Below, piece by piece: positions 21,917 through 33,508 of a DNA stretch of 64,000 bases. The DNA is from Pseudocercospora fijiensis CIRAD86. Its lineage: Eukaryota; Ascomycota; Dothideomycetes; Mycosphaerellales; Mycosphaerellaceae. Made by a program: the position numbers and the translations under genes. The notes beneath the pieces were generated by a model that made no database searches, had not been told where the DNA came from, and was given only the letters and a program-made list of their open reading frames with translations. Every line of letters begins with the position of its first letter. The stretch's first letter is position 1. The stretch is from contig NW_006921537.1 of NCBI RefSeq assembly GCF_000340215.1, positions 3,145,685 to 3,209,684 on the forward strand. Reading direction: 5' to 3'.

Positions 21917-23165
21917 GGAATTAACAATTTTTTCTAAGCCCTAGACCTATCTATATATAGTACCCTCTTCTAAAAAAAACCGAACCGCTTACTACGACCC
22001 TACTCTCTTCGTAATAGGCGAAAACGAAAATATATAGAGTAATATACTAGTATATAAAAAATAAATAAATAAACGACTAAAATTTTATTCTAATATTTTA
22101 GCTTTAGGGTTTAATATCCTAATACTAGACGTAGATACGGTTTTCTAGAAATCGCCTAAGGTACCTATATCTCCTCCTTCTTCTTCTTTCTAAAAAGATA
22201 AAACTCTCGATATTAATATAGTCTATAGTAGCGATTCCCGCGAGTTCTATTAAATCTATAACGCCTTCGAAAATAAGCGACGACGACGTCTATATATTAC
22301 TCTAATCTATAATAGGATTTTCTAGATACGAAGTAATAATAAAACGATCGCATTATAAAAGGAGATTCTATAGACTTTTTAGTTACCTTACTTTAGGGCG
22401 GTTTTTAGAAGGTAAAAAATTTAGGATAACTCGTAAGGAATAGATATACTACTTAATAATAGAAGAGCGAGGACTATAGAGCCGTTTCCTAAGGGGATTG
22501 CGGCTAAGATAGTAAGTAAGAGGGAGAGTAGGAAAGCGGATTTAAATATACGGCGTTTAGATTAGACGTCGGTAGCTAATAGGTAGCTTTTAATAAATAA
22601 ATAGAAGGATTATAAGGAGTTTTTAAAAAAGTTAAAGGAACGAGGTAAGGATTAAATTTCTATCTACTTAAACTAGAATATAAGATAATCCTTAGAGGAA
22701 GATAGTATAAAGTAGCTTAGAATAATTTTAGTAGGCAAAGATAGTACTTATATAGCGAGTCTAGACAAGCAAGAGGACAGTTACTTATTACTATTAATTA
22801 TAGTATCTTAGACCTTATATAAATACTTCTCTAACCTTAAAACTACTATAATCTAGCTCGGATTACTAATAGGTCTATCGACTAGGATATTAAATCTCTA
22901 TATCTACTAATTCTAAGATATACTACGTTATAGTAGATCTTATTAAATTTTAGAGTTATATTTAAAACCTAAGTTCCTTTATTATATAGACTAAGGTCTT
23001 ACTAATAAAACTTTAAAAGAAAACTATACTATAGTTTATCTCTAATTCTAACCCTTAAGGAGCTTTGCGAACATTTTTTATTAGGTAAGAAGTCGACTCG
23101 AACGGTAAATATAAATATAGTTAAGGATAGGAATAGGGTCATTTTTAAAGGATTAGATTCCTATA
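21917..23165. other. RIP-degraded relic sequence of unknown origin
   Basis: About 1.25 kb of TA-rich sequence lacking CpA and TpG, outside the retroelement. No LTR, inverted repeat or domain could be recognised and no ORF above 60 codons survives. It is probably an older transposon fragment that the retroelement inserted into or beside. The composition returns to normal abruptly at about 23165-23190. Confidence 0.5.
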
Positions 23166-23621
23166 GGAGTATTAATTTTAGATATCGAGATCACAACTGC
23201 GGAGTCGACGGCGAGAGGTGATATTGTTGCGATGAATGGGAGTATGATTTCTTGGTCTTTGATGAATAATTCGAATTGGGTTGGGGCTGGTGGAGAGGTC
23301 GGAGTGAGTCTGGATAAGACTTCGACATAGACGCTGAACTGTTGAGGTACTGTTGTCGATTACGAGTCACGATCCAACGTGCTCGGATGTCATTAGTAGA
23401 GGGATTAGGATTGGAAATACTGGTCACGTACCAGCGAATGCTTGACTGAAGAAAGCCACGGAGAAGCTGAAAGGAGGACTGCTGAAGTCTTTTTGAGTCC
23501 ATCTTCGGCCGCGAAGATTTCTATTGAATGTACAGAATGCGCCATGAGTGAAGCAGCTTCGGGTCTGCATGCGGAACCCGAAATTGAACTATTTGGGTAT
23601 CTGGAATGTCAAGTTCTGTGC
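23166..23621. other. Region between the RIP relic and AIM24
   Basis: Balanced sequence. On the minus strand one frame between about 23380 and 23170 reads like ordinary protein (segments such as QFSVYVEVLSRLTP and FELFIKDQEIILPFIAT) and runs straight into the RIP-mutated block without an ATG or a clear end. It could be a gene remnant whose other part was destroyed. This is weak evidence. Confidence 0.3.
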
Positions 23622-24978
23622 TTATCGTGTGAGCTGAGCATTGGTTCCTGCCGCTGGAGACTTGCCGCCCTCTTCTGTGGCGGGCGCCGTACTACCTTCA
23701 GGTACCTTGGCATCGTCGAACTTGACTGTGCCCTTGTTCACGCTCGCGTATGTAAGTTTCTGTTCTGACTGTCTTGGTGGCGGAGCTGTGAGAGCTGCGC
23801 CGGATTCAGCTGCCGACTTTGCATGCAGTGCGGATGGGACAGCTCCAGCAGGACTATCCGCAATCTCGTTGACGTCTTGCGAGGAAAGCACGTCTGTGAT
23901 TCGTGCTCCTCTGGATGAAAGCAGGATTGTCGCCGGGCCATGGAAGTGTAGAAAGAGCTAGACAGAGTCAGCAGGAGTCTTAAGTTTCCACCACGTTCAT
24001 CAACTCACCCTATCGCCCCAGATCGTTCTCCTCGTCCACGTCCTGACTGTGAGAGCAAAATCTCTGAACAGCTTGTATGCCGTGCTTTCCCGCACTGTTC
24101 TGAAAAATCTCGTGTCAGGAAGGAGGGTCAACGGGTTCGGAATCTGCAAGCGCAGGTTATTCGACTTGAATCGATACGGCTGCGGCGCATGCTGCATCAT
24201 GCTGTACGCAATCACATTGCTGGGATGCACCACATAGTCCTCGCCAGCCTTGAGCGAGATTTGGTGGATAAGACCTTTGCCTGACAGAGCGAGTAGCCCC
24301 CGGCCAGTCACAGTCGTGTTTCCCCAATGTGCCATGCTCATTCTCATGTTCCATCGCGGCCTGAGCTGGAGTGTATGTCCTGTCCATGCTAGTAAAGCAT
24401 TTCTTCTCGCCACCATCCAGTCTAATCTGCCATCCAGATGTACTACGACCAGAGATGTGATGGGCGATTTGGTAGCTATGAGCGCTGTATATGGAGAGGT
24501 CGAGGAGATTCGCTGGTAGACAAATGGTATACCGAGAAGTGCTCGTCGGAATGGCTCAAGAAGAGAGAGGGTAGATACGGCCTGGGAGAGTCAGTTTTGG
24601 TCAATTTCGGTGTCATGTACTGCCTCACATTTTCCGCTTTGCCATTGAATCCTACTAACGTGCCTTTTCGCGTATACAGGTTCTGAGAAGCAGATATCGA
24701 AGCGGAGAGGAGGGAGAAGGGGCTGCCGAGCACTTCGAATCGCGCATCTACACGCATTGATCAGCTACAGCACATGGTCATACTACTCATGAAGCAGCCA
24801 TACCAGCTGAGGGACTTGAGCTTGCAGGACTGCTCGCTTCTAAGCTCTGTACTGGCTGTGTTGATGAAGGTGTTGCGCTGATCTGGACATATCGTCGACT
24901 CGTCTTTCCAGTCAAGCTGCTGGAGTGTCTGACCTGCCTGCAGGATGCGCAGACATGGTCCAACGCGCGCCGGCGCAT
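23622..24978 (-). CDS. AIM24: Mitochondrial protein Aim24
   Basis: Aim24 is a mitochondrial inner-membrane protein that supports the MICOS complex and cristae organisation in yeast. Four exons on the minus strand (24978-24804, 24747-24629, 24581-24009, 23957-23622) give 400 residues, a usual fungal length; the introns are 56, 47 and 51 bp with GT..AG ends and all phases match. The N terminus ([20 protein letters not shown]) is basic and serine-rich, as in a mitochondrial presequence. Family blocks after splicing: [65 protein letters not shown] and [15 protein letters not shown]. The C-terminal 100 residues are low in complexity. It shares a 373-bp intergenic region with the divergent ATM1. 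Confidence 0.93.
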
Positions 24979-25351
24979 TATGAGATCTGTGTTTGGAGAA
25001 AGTTGTTTAGCAGGGACCTTTCCACGAGAGACACATTCAGGCAGAAATCATTGTTGCCTTACGATTGGCTGTAGCCCGATCTCGCTCGAGCCTCGCCTCG
25101 CTTCAACTTCTTCTGCTCAAGCACGCTATCCGATCGACGCCACTTCTGCCGCACTACAGTCTGGTCCTGTGTTGAGGCTGCATCTTCCTGCGTGTCTGCG
25201 TAGCCTGTAGAACTAACTTACAGTTTGCACTCGCCAGCCATTGAGCCCTCAACCAGAGTCATCAAGGTCCTCATCTAGGAGCATAAGTGCACCACGGCCG
25301 CATCCAGATGGTTTCACGGCCCAGATAGGGAGTAAGAGGAGGTGAAGGAGC
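24979..25351. promoter_or_regulatory. Bidirectional promoter between AIM24 and ATM1
   Basis: 373 bp separate the start codons of two divergent genes for mitochondrial proteins, so both promoters and leaders must lie here. The sequence is balanced and unique. No TATA box or named operator was recognised. Confidence 0.6.
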
Positions 25352-27577
25352 ATGTTGGTGAGCAGAGTCGGCCTGCGGGCTGCTCTAAGACCATGCACTG
25401 CTTCTACACGTAGGCCGACGCCTGCACTACATATACAAGCTTCATGGCATGCGAAGCGTGTGTTCGCGAATACACCTCGGCACAGGAAGGACAATGCCAG
25501 AGCAACGACAGCACAGAAGGAGCCACAGAACCAGAGTGAGCCCACAGAAGACAGAGTCGGACCACCAGAAGCTGTTGTGAAAGAAGCAAAGCAAGAAGAG
25601 GAGGCCAACGTGCAGAAGGCAACCAAGCCCGCTGTCAAGGCTGATCCGCTGCTTGCCGAGCAGACTGTCTCGAACAAGGAGCAGAGGAAGGCGGACTGGG
25701 CCATCATAAAGGATATGACCAAGTACTTGTGGCCCAAGAATGATTTCAGCACCAAGATGAGGGTTGGCCTCAGTGTTGGCTTGCTCGTAGGCGCCAAGGT
25801 GCGTTCGGCGTTTTCAGCGCCCACGTCTTTCCCCAACCCACAGCATTGATAGAGTATATAGGTCCTCAACGTGCAAGTACCATTCTACTTCAAAAGCATT
25901 GTTGATTCCATGAACATCGATTTCGCTGCTGTTGGAGGCACGGCCATGACTGTTGCTGGCGCTGCCATCTTTGCATATGGAGCGACGAGGATAGGTGCAA
26001 CAGTGTTCCAAGAATTTCGAAACGCCGTTTTTGCCACCGTCTCGCAGAAATCAATTCGCAAAGTCGCTGGAAATGTCTTCGAACATCTCCTGAAGCTGGA
26101 CCTCAACTTCCATCTCTCGAGACAGACAGGAGGTCTCACCAGAGCTATTGATCGTGGTACCAAGGGCATCAGCTTCCTGCTGACGAGCATGGTCTTCCAC
26201 ATCATACCGACGGCTCTTGAAATCAGTCTGGTCTCGGGCATCCTGACCTACAACTATGGCTGGAAGTTCGCAGCTCTCACCGTGGGCACAATGGCCGCCT
26301 ACTCTTGGTTCACCATCGCCACTACCGCTTGGAGAACCAGATTCCGCAAGCAGGCCAATGCTGCCGACAACAAAGGTGCGACTGTCGCAGTAGACAGCCT
26401 GATCAATTACGAAGCTGTCAAATACTTCAATAATGAGGCTTACGAGGCCAAGCGATACGATGGAGCACTGAAAAACTACCAAGATGCCAGCATCAAAGTT
26501 GCTACATCTTTAGCGTATCTGAACAGTGGTCAGAATCTTATCTTCTCCACGGCTCTGACCGGCATGATGTACATGGCCGCTCAAGGGGTGGCCGGCGCGA
26601 ACTTGACCGTCGGAGATCTGGTCATGGTCAATCAGCTCGTCTTCCAGCTGTCCGTTCCACTCAACTTTCTGGGCAGCGTTTACCGCGAGCTCCGACAATC
26701 GCTGTTAGATATGGAGACTCTCTTCAATCTGCAGAAGGTGAACGTGCAGGTGAAGGAGGCGCCGAATGCCAAGCCTCTTCTCCTCAACAAGGGCGGGGAG
26801 ATCAAGTTTGAAAATGTGTCATTTGGATACCGTGCCGACAGACCCATCTTAAAGAAGCTCGACTTGACAATCCCCGCGGGTAAGAAGGTCGCCATCGTGG
26901 GACCGTCAGGTTGTGGTAAGTCGACAATCCTACGTCTGCTGTTCCGATTCTACGATGTGGAATCAGGCCGAATCACAATCGATGGTCAGGACATCCGAGA
27001 AGTATCTCTCGAATCTCTCCGAAAGAGCATTGGAGTCGTGCCTCAAGACACAACTCTCTTTAACGACACGATCGAGCACAACATCCGCTATGGAAAAATC
27101 ACATGCACGCATGAAGAACTCATCGCCGCAGCAAAACGTGCTCGCATCCACGACATCATCGAGTCATTACCCGATGGCTACAAGACCATGGTCGGTGAGC
27201 GAGGAATGATGATTAGCGGAGGGGAGAAACAGCGACTAGCTGTCAGTCGTCTCATCCTCAAAGACGCGCCTCTACTGTTCTTCGATGAAGCGACCTCTGC
27301 ACTCGACACGCATACCGAGCAAACTCTCTTGCACAACATCAATTCCATCTTGAAGGACAAGGCAAGGACGAGTGTCTTCATCGCTCATCGTCTCCGAACG
27401 ATCTATGACAGTGATGAAATTATCGTCTTGAAGGATGGGAAAGTCGCAGAGCAGGGCACGCATGACAAGCTCATTCATCATGATGGCATCTATTCGGAGC
27501 TTTGGAGCGCTCAGGAGATGGCTTTTACTGAGGAGACGGAGGTCGTGGACCAGGCGAGGGTTGGGGAGAGGAAGTAA
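25352..27577 (+). CDS. ATM1: Mitochondrial ABC transporter Atm1 (Fe-S/glutathione export)
   Basis: Half-transporter of the mitochondrial inner membrane that exports a sulfur- or glutathione-containing compound needed for cytosolic Fe-S protein assembly and iron sensing. Two exons (25352-25798, 25862-27577; 63-bp intron) encode 720 residues, the family length. The N terminus is an arginine-rich presequence ([15 protein letters not shown]) followed by a charged segment. The ABC membrane domain spans about 140-430, and the nucleotide-binding domain about 460-700: Walker [10 protein letters not shown] near 496, signature ISGGEKQR near 600, Walker [13 protein letters not shown] near 620 and the switch histidine in IAHR near 656. 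Homodimerisation is expected. It is divergent from AIM24 and its stop is only 178 bp before the PRP1 start. Confidence 0.95.
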
Positions 27578-27755
27578 ATTATGTCGATGATTTGGAAATC
27601 AGAGGTCAAATCATTTCATGTTCTGTAGAGGTCATTTCGCTTTTTGAGCATGACTCGCGTAAGAAAGCTTAAATTTATGGACAGTTCAGTCCATATGCAA
27701 ACACTCATCACTTCGAGACTTCCGACTCCCGACCGTAGATCACGCCTGCACCAAT

Positions 27756-30677
27756 ATGTCTGGTCGCAAGGACTTTCTGTCGCAACAAGCGCCAGAAAAC
27801 TACGTCGCTGGTCTAGGTCGTGGTGCGACAGGTTTCACCACTCGATCCGATCTTGGCCCCGCCCGCGAAGGACCTTCAGAAGAGCAGATCAAAGAAGCAC
27901 TCGCAAAGCGCGCCGCAGCTCTTGGGAATGCGCCACCAACAGCATACGGTGTGAAGGGAAAGAAGGACGACGACGCTGAAGATGACGACCGATATCAAGA
28001 TGCCGAGAACGAGGAAGGTCTATTCGCAAGCGGCAACTACGATCGCGAGGACGATGAGGCTGATCGCATCTACCAAGATGTCGACGAGCGCATGAGCAAG
28101 CGTCGAAAGACGTCAAGGTTAGTCTGCCCCATACATTCCCTTCCCCAGCACGATCTATCACATGAAAAGCCATGTTCATCGTTCTTGCAGCCTATCTCGT
28201 GTGGTGGAGCACTTGCCGACTTGAGAGACAACAGGGAAGAGCGTGAACGCAAAGAACGAGAAGAATTCGAAGCCAAAAATCCCAAGATCCAGCAACAATT
28301 CGCCGATCTCAAACGAGCCCTCGGGACAGTCAGTGATGAAGATTGGGCGAGCATTCCCGAAGTGGGAGACTTGACCGGCAAGAATAGAAGGAGCAAGCAA
28401 AATACGCGACAACGATTCTATGCTGTGCCGGACAGCGTGTTGGCGGGTGCAAGGGACAGCGGGCAGCTGGGGACCGAGATTCAAGATGAAGGAATGGCGA
28501 CTGAGGCAGACGGCGCATCGAATGAGCAGGCTGATGGGACCATGACCAATTTTGCGGACATCGGTGCTGCACGAGACAAGGTGCTGAAAGCGAGACTCGA
28601 CAAAGCAGCGGCGGGCACGGAGACTGCTTCTGCCGGAACGAGCACGAGCATTGACCCGAAAGGCTACATGACTGCGTTAGCATCTACGGAACTGTCGAAA
28701 GGCGATATTCCGGTGGGTGATATCAAGCGTGCACGAGTGCTTTTGGAGTCAGTCATCAAGACGAATCCTCGCCATGGACCGGGCTGGATTGCAGCAGCAC
28801 GTCTGGAGGAGTACGCCGGCAAGATTGTGGCTGCCAGAAACGTGATTCGACGAGGTTGCGAGATGTGTCCCAAGAACGAGGATGTCTGGTTGGAGAGTAT
28901 GCGACTGAACGATAACGCCAACGCCAAGATCATCGCGGCGAAGGCCATCGAGCACAACGACAGATCAGTGCGACTCTGGATCGAAGCCTCGAAACTCGAG
29001 ACGATTCCTGCATCGAAGAAGCGCGTGCTGCGAAAAGCACTAGATCACATTCCGCAGTCAGTCGCTATTTGGAAAGAGGCAGTCAATCTGGAGGAGAACC
29101 CCGACGATGCTAAACTCTTGCTCGCAAAGGCTACTGAGATTATTCCTCTCTCAGTCGAGCTCTGGCTGGCTCTTGCACGACTTGAGACACCAGAGCAGGC
29201 ACAAGTCGTTCTCAACAAGGCACGAAAGGCTGTGCCGGCAAGCTACGAGATCTGGGTCGCCGCGGCGCGATTGCAAGAACAGACTGGCCAGGAAGCGATG
29301 GTGTCGAAGGTCATGGAGCGTGCAGTCAAAGCACTTGCTCGTGAGTCTGCTATGCTGAAGCGTGAGGAATGGATCTCACAGGCAGAGACATGTGAAGAAG
29401 AAGGTGCGCCGTTGACTTGCCGCGCTATCATCAAAGAGACGATCGGGTTCGGACTTGACCCAGACGATGATCGCAAGCAGATCTGGCTCAACGACGCGCA
29501 AAGCTCAATGGACCGAGGCATGTACGAGACTGCTCGTGCGATATACTCTGCTGCTAGAAAAGAATTCTACACTCGAAAGAGCGTATGGCTAGCTGCTGCA
29601 GAACTGGAGCGAAAGGCCGGTTCGAAAGAGCAGCTGTGGTCCATCTTGGAAGAGGCTGTGAATAGTATTCCGACATCTTCAGAGCTTTGGATGCAGCTGG
29701 CTCGTGAGAAATGGCTTGCAGGTGATGTTGAAGGGGCCCGTCGTGTGTTGGGAGAAGCTTTCTCCAAGAACCCGGAGAACGAGGATATTTATCTTGCTGC
29801 CGTCAAACTCGAAGCAGATAACGGACAAGAGGATCGCGCTCGGATGCTGCTCGCCCAAGCGCGAGAAGAGGCGAGGACTGACCGTGTCTTTGTACGAAGT
29901 GTGGCATTCGAGCGGCAGACGAACAACTCAGACCGCGCTCTCGAACTCGTCAACGAAGGACTACAATCATTCCCGAGGACCGATAAGTTGTGGATGATGA
30001 AGGGTCAGATCTACGAAGGGAAGGGTATGAAGCCGCAAGCTCGCGAAGCGTTCAGCAACGGCACCCGGCAGTGTCCAAAGAGCGTCCCCCTCTGGATTCT
30101 CGCTGCACGTCTGGAAGAGAGCATGGGCATTGTCGTGAAAGCACGATCCACCCTTGATCGCGCACGACTAGCGGTACCCAAGAACGACCGGCTTTGGACA
30201 GAATCCATCCGTCTCGAAATTCGCGCCAAGAACCTTCCCGCCGCAAATCAGAAACTGGCCCAGGCACTCCAAGAATGCCCCAACTCAGGCCTCATCTGGG
30301 CCGAGCGGATCTGGAATTTGGAAGAACGCACGAAACGCAAACCACGCATCCTCGAAGCCATCAAGAAAGTCGAAAACGACCCCATCCTGTTCGTCACTGC
30401 TGCAAGAATTTTCTGGTCGGAGCGTAAGCTGGACAAGGCTGATAGTTGGTTCCTCAAGGCCGTCACGCTCGATCCAGATCTTGGTGATAGCTGGGCTTGG
30501 TGGTATAAGTTTTTGGTTCAGCATGGTACGGAGGAGAAGCAGGAACAAATCATCAAGCAGTGTACGGCCAACGAGCCGAAGCATGGTGAGGTGTGGCAGA
30601 CTGTGAGGAAAGCGCCGGAGAACTCTAGGAAGACGACTGAGGAGGTTTTGAAGTTGGTTGCGAAGGCGATGAATTAA
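27756..30677 (+). CDS. prp1: Pre-mRNA splicing factor Prp1/Prp6 (U4/U6.U5 tri-snRNP)
   Basis: The fungal counterpart of yeast Prp6, human PRPF6 and fission yeast Prp1, a scaffold that bridges U5 and U4/U6 in the tri-snRNP in the nucleus. The unspliced frame is open for 973 codons, but the segment at 28118-28225 (108 bp, GTTAGT..GAG) interrupts the conserved basic stretch; removing it joins KRRKTSR to DNREERERKEREEFE and gives 937 residues, close to the family. The N-terminal PRP1 domain opens GRKDFLSQQAPENYVAGLGRGATGF; the ENPKIQQQFADLKR-like block follows, then more than a dozen HAT/TPR-like helical repeats (for example IWIEASKLE, VWLAAAELE, LWMQLARE) to the C terminus. The intron length is a multiple of three, so retention would still give a full protein. 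Confidence 0.94.
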   Translation: MSGRKDFLSQQAPENYVAGLGRGATGFTTRSDLGPAREGPSEEQIKEALAKRAAALGNAPPTAYGVKGKKDDDAEDDDRYQDAENEEGLFASGNYDREDDEADRIYQDVDERMSKRRKTSRLVCPIHSLPQHDLSHEKPCSSFLQPISCGGALADLRDNREERERKEREEFEAKNPKIQQQFADLKRALGTVSDEDWASIPEVGDLTGKNRRSKQNTRQRFYAVPDSVLAGARDSGQLGTEIQDEGMATEADGASNEQADGTMTNFADIGAARDKVLKARLDKAAAGTETASAGTSTSIDPKGYMTALASTELSKGDIPVGDIKRARVLLESVIKTNPRHGPGWIAAARLEEYAGKIVAARNVIRRGCEMCPKNEDVWLESMRLNDNANAKIIAAKAIEHNDRSVRLWIEASKLETIPASKKRVLRKALDHIPQSVAIWKEAVNLEENPDDAKLLLAKATEIIPLSVELWLALARLETPEQAQVVLNKARKAVPASYEIWVAAARLQEQTGQEAMVSKVMERAVKALARESAMLKREEWISQAETCEEEGAPLTCRAIIKETIGFGLDPDDDRKQIWLNDAQSSMDRGMYETARAIYSAARKEFYTRKSVWLAAAELERKAGSKEQLWSILEEAVNSIPTSSELWMQLAREKWLAGDVEGARRVLGEAFSKNPENEDIYLAAVKLEADNGQEDRARMLLAQAREEARTDRVFVRSVAFERQTNNSDRALELVNEGLQSFPRTDKLWMMKGQIYEGKGMKPQAREAFSNGTRQCPKSVPLWILAARLEESMGIVVKARSTLDRARLAVPKNDRLWTESIRLEIRAKNLPAANQKLAQALQECPNSGLIWAERIWNLEERTKRKPRILEAIKKVENDPILFVTAARIFWSERKLDKADSWFLKAVTLDPDLGDSWAWWYKFLVQHGTEEKQEQIIKQCTANEPKHGEVWQTVRKAPENSRKTTEEVLKLVAKAMN

Positions 30678-31456
30678 GTCATGCTGAGAGCGCGGTCAAC
30701 CTGCCCAGGAGTGGCTGTATCGTGAGCGTGAAAGCTTGCACTTCAACTGTACCTTCCCGTTCACCTTGCTCTGCGTTCTCCTTCACTTTAAGAAGAGTGC
30801 GTATGATATCCTAGGAAGAGTTGGCTAAATAGATATGCAGGCGCCAGAACCAAGACCAAATTCGTACAGTCATAAAAGTCCTCAACGCCAATCAAAAAGA
30901 AGCATCGGATCTTGATTCGCACAATACCTTCTGACCCTTCTCATCGCCAGTGTCTGTCGAAACCCTCTCCGAAAATACATCACATCTCGCATTATCTATC
31001 TAAAAGACTCCTTGCAGGAATTCCCTTGGATTAACGTCAATGCGTGTGCAAGCTGGAATTCACTCGAGCTACAACTCCTATAAATGTCATGGACGTAACT
31101 CGGAAATTCTTTCCGTTATACCTGAGTTACCGTAGCCTTTGATGAAGACCGGGCTACTCAAGTAACAGCCCTGCAGCTGGACTGAAAAGAGCGGTCTGTA
31201 CACTTAAGTGCTCACATAAATCTTCAACTCAGACATCGTTTCCCGTGTTACTTTAGTTGCCGTGATTCTGGATGCGGAGCGGGCTGCAGTCTTGTGGGAG
31301 TAGGTTTTGCAAGTGATCTTCACAAATGCTCACATAAACCATCGTCTCATGCACAGCTAGCTAGCGGACTGAAGCCTTGTTGTTGTCGAACTGAGGAAGC
31401 GATCTTCACAAGTGATAGCCGCAAATTCCGCCAAGAGCAATCAGAAAATCAACCTT
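30678..31456. other. Intergenic region downstream of PRP1
   Basis: Two genes converge here. About 780 bp of unique, balanced sequence with a short repeat, GTGCTCACATAAA-like at about 31210 and 31327. No ORF with recognisable features and no RNA gene were seen. Confidence 0.4.
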
Positions 31457-32757
31457 TCACCCATACCGTATATCCAAGCTCAAGCGAATGGCATGCGCTT
31501 CAACATACTCCTCAGTCTTCCGATCCCATCGCCGCCGACACTCCAAACGCGAAGCCGCCAAGCCATAAACCCTGTCAAGAATCGGAGTCAACTTGATGAT
31601 GATGTCTTTCATATGCTGCTCCATATCTGCATCAAACCAGCACACCGCGTCGTATCTCCAACACATCGTATGGCTGAGTCTGCGGAACTCCTCGAGCACT
31701 TCGAGAGGGACCATTTTGCCTAGCGTGCCTAGAAGGGAGTGGCAGTAGATACGTTCGGTGGAGATGCATTGCATGCCAAGGTGGAGATCGTGGGTTAGGA
31801 GGTCTGCGTGAGCTAGAGCATCCTCACGCACCTGGAATCGAGGCCGGTTAGCAAAGGGTTCATAAGAAAGTAGCTCTCCACCTCGAGAAATGGGATGGGC
31901 TACCGTTGAGATTGTAACGGAGTCGAAAAGCAGTTTCTGGCGCACGTACCTTCGCTTGGAAGCCCGGCCAGTGGTCCATGCCCTTGAAGTCGACGTTGAA
32001 GTTAGCGCAGAGGCGACTGATTGCGAAGGAGCACTGCATCATCAACGAGATCGTGCTCGGTTCCCGTCCTAAGTGATTGACTGTCTCGTAAGCCTTGCCT
32101 TCGACGAGCACGCTTTTCAGTGATGTGCTCTTTTGCAAAAATGACACCAGTGTATACCTGAGCAACATATGCGTGAGCATGTATCCCGGGAGGAAGAAGT
32201 GGATCACGAATTACTTACAATTCAGCCGTCGATCGAGACACGTCCTCCCAAGCTGATCGACGATGGCCTTGATCCACGGCGTCGTACAGTGCCTCCTCGT
32301 CGAGTAAAATTCGGACTTTTTCGAACTTGAGAAATGAAAGTGGCCAAGGTGGAGCATTGAGCTTCATGATCGGCTCGTATCGATAATCATGCGGAGCGCG
32401 ACGCGTCTCCAGGAACAATAGGTGGTTGGCCACGAAGCGAGCTGTAGGAGTGTTAATTGAGTAGATCATTTCAGAAGCGTCACCATGTATGCTCTTCGAA
32501 GCGCGCAGGATTTGCGGGTGGCATTTGCCAACGTCGTTGAGTGTTAGAAGCTCGTCGTAAATGCGGTTGCGAATTTCGCCAGCGAGAGCTGTGAATCGGA
32601 AGGTCATGGATTTATCTGCGTTACGAAGTAGGCGGATACATTCTTCCTGGGTGATTTGAGAATGCTCGGTTTTATGTAGGCCGCGGTCTTGCACGAACGT
32701 GCGAAGTTCATCGAGCGTGCAATTTTCGTAGGCGAGAGCGTGTTTTGGCAATGTCAT
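31457..32757 (-). CDS. Hypothetical protein with 2EXR/F-box-like N-terminal motif
   Basis: Three exons on the minus strand (32757-32219, 32157-31950, 31873-31457) encode about 387 residues. The first junction (GTAAGT..CTCAG) is strong; the second (GTACGT..GAG, 76 bp) rests on keeping the frame open and is less sure. The start at MTLPKHALAYEN was preferred to ATGs further upstream, which would add a non-homologous leader. Residues about 10-50 look like a small SAP-like helical segment (TLDELRTFVQDRGL), followed by FRFTALAGEIRNRIYDELLTL, the LPxEIRNxIYE-type motif of a large family of uncharacterised fungal proteins, and ILRASKSIHGDASEMIYSIN. No enzyme motif is visible. Such proteins are numerous in dothideomycetes; the function is unknown. 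Confidence 0.75.
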
Positions 32758-33508
32758 TGTGTCAATCTTGCTCGAGGGGAAAGGATGGTCGGTGGTTGCG
32801 AATCGCAATTGGACGTCCGAGCCAAGGCAAATAAAGGCGAACTGGTATGCAGTGAATGCAAAATGAGCTGCGTTGTTCATAGACGAGTCGCTGTACATCA
32901 TGATGCATTTCATGGTTCATCACACACGTTCAATGATGCTGATGATCCACCGCTTCAAGGCATGATGGTGTTGCGCTCGCAAACGAAGCTTTCAGAGCCC
33001 GTATTCTCTCCTTTCGAGCCCGCGGACACGATGCCTATTCTACGCTGCAGTTGTTCATGATGTCTCAATCTGGATATCCAGGCTCTTCTTCGTCATTGGG
33101 TGTGTTTATATGTGCCTGAAGCGTGCCCCCCTCCCTGCTTGCGTCTCTTATCCCAACATTGCAGCCCGCAGGTATCCTCGCTGCATTGAAGACCGCCTGG
33201 AAGCCATCCTTGGGTCATGCTCGATGTTCGTTTTCTGCGTCGGTCCACATCCTCGCCATACCTCAGGATCGGCTGCCCGGGTCGCGTAGCATGCAGGATG
33301 TCGGTGCTGGCTGGTCCGCTCGCATATCGTATTGTCGCGACAGTGATTTGCATCGATACAGAGAGGGAGGAGAAACATCCGTCAGCAAAGACATGACATC
33401 CAGGCCAGCCAAGCCAAATTCGGACCGATTGTTCTATACCACTTTCTTTGCTGCGCCTCCGCGGTTCCTTGTCGACATGCATCGGAGTCAGGACAATGCT
33501 CAGACAAC
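32758..33508. promoter_or_regulatory. Divergent intergenic region upstream of the 2EXR-like and GNAT genes
   Basis: 750 bp between two divergent genes. The frame of the minus-strand gene is open up to 32913, so part may be leader. The rest is balanced unique sequence. No motif was recognised. Confidence 0.4.
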
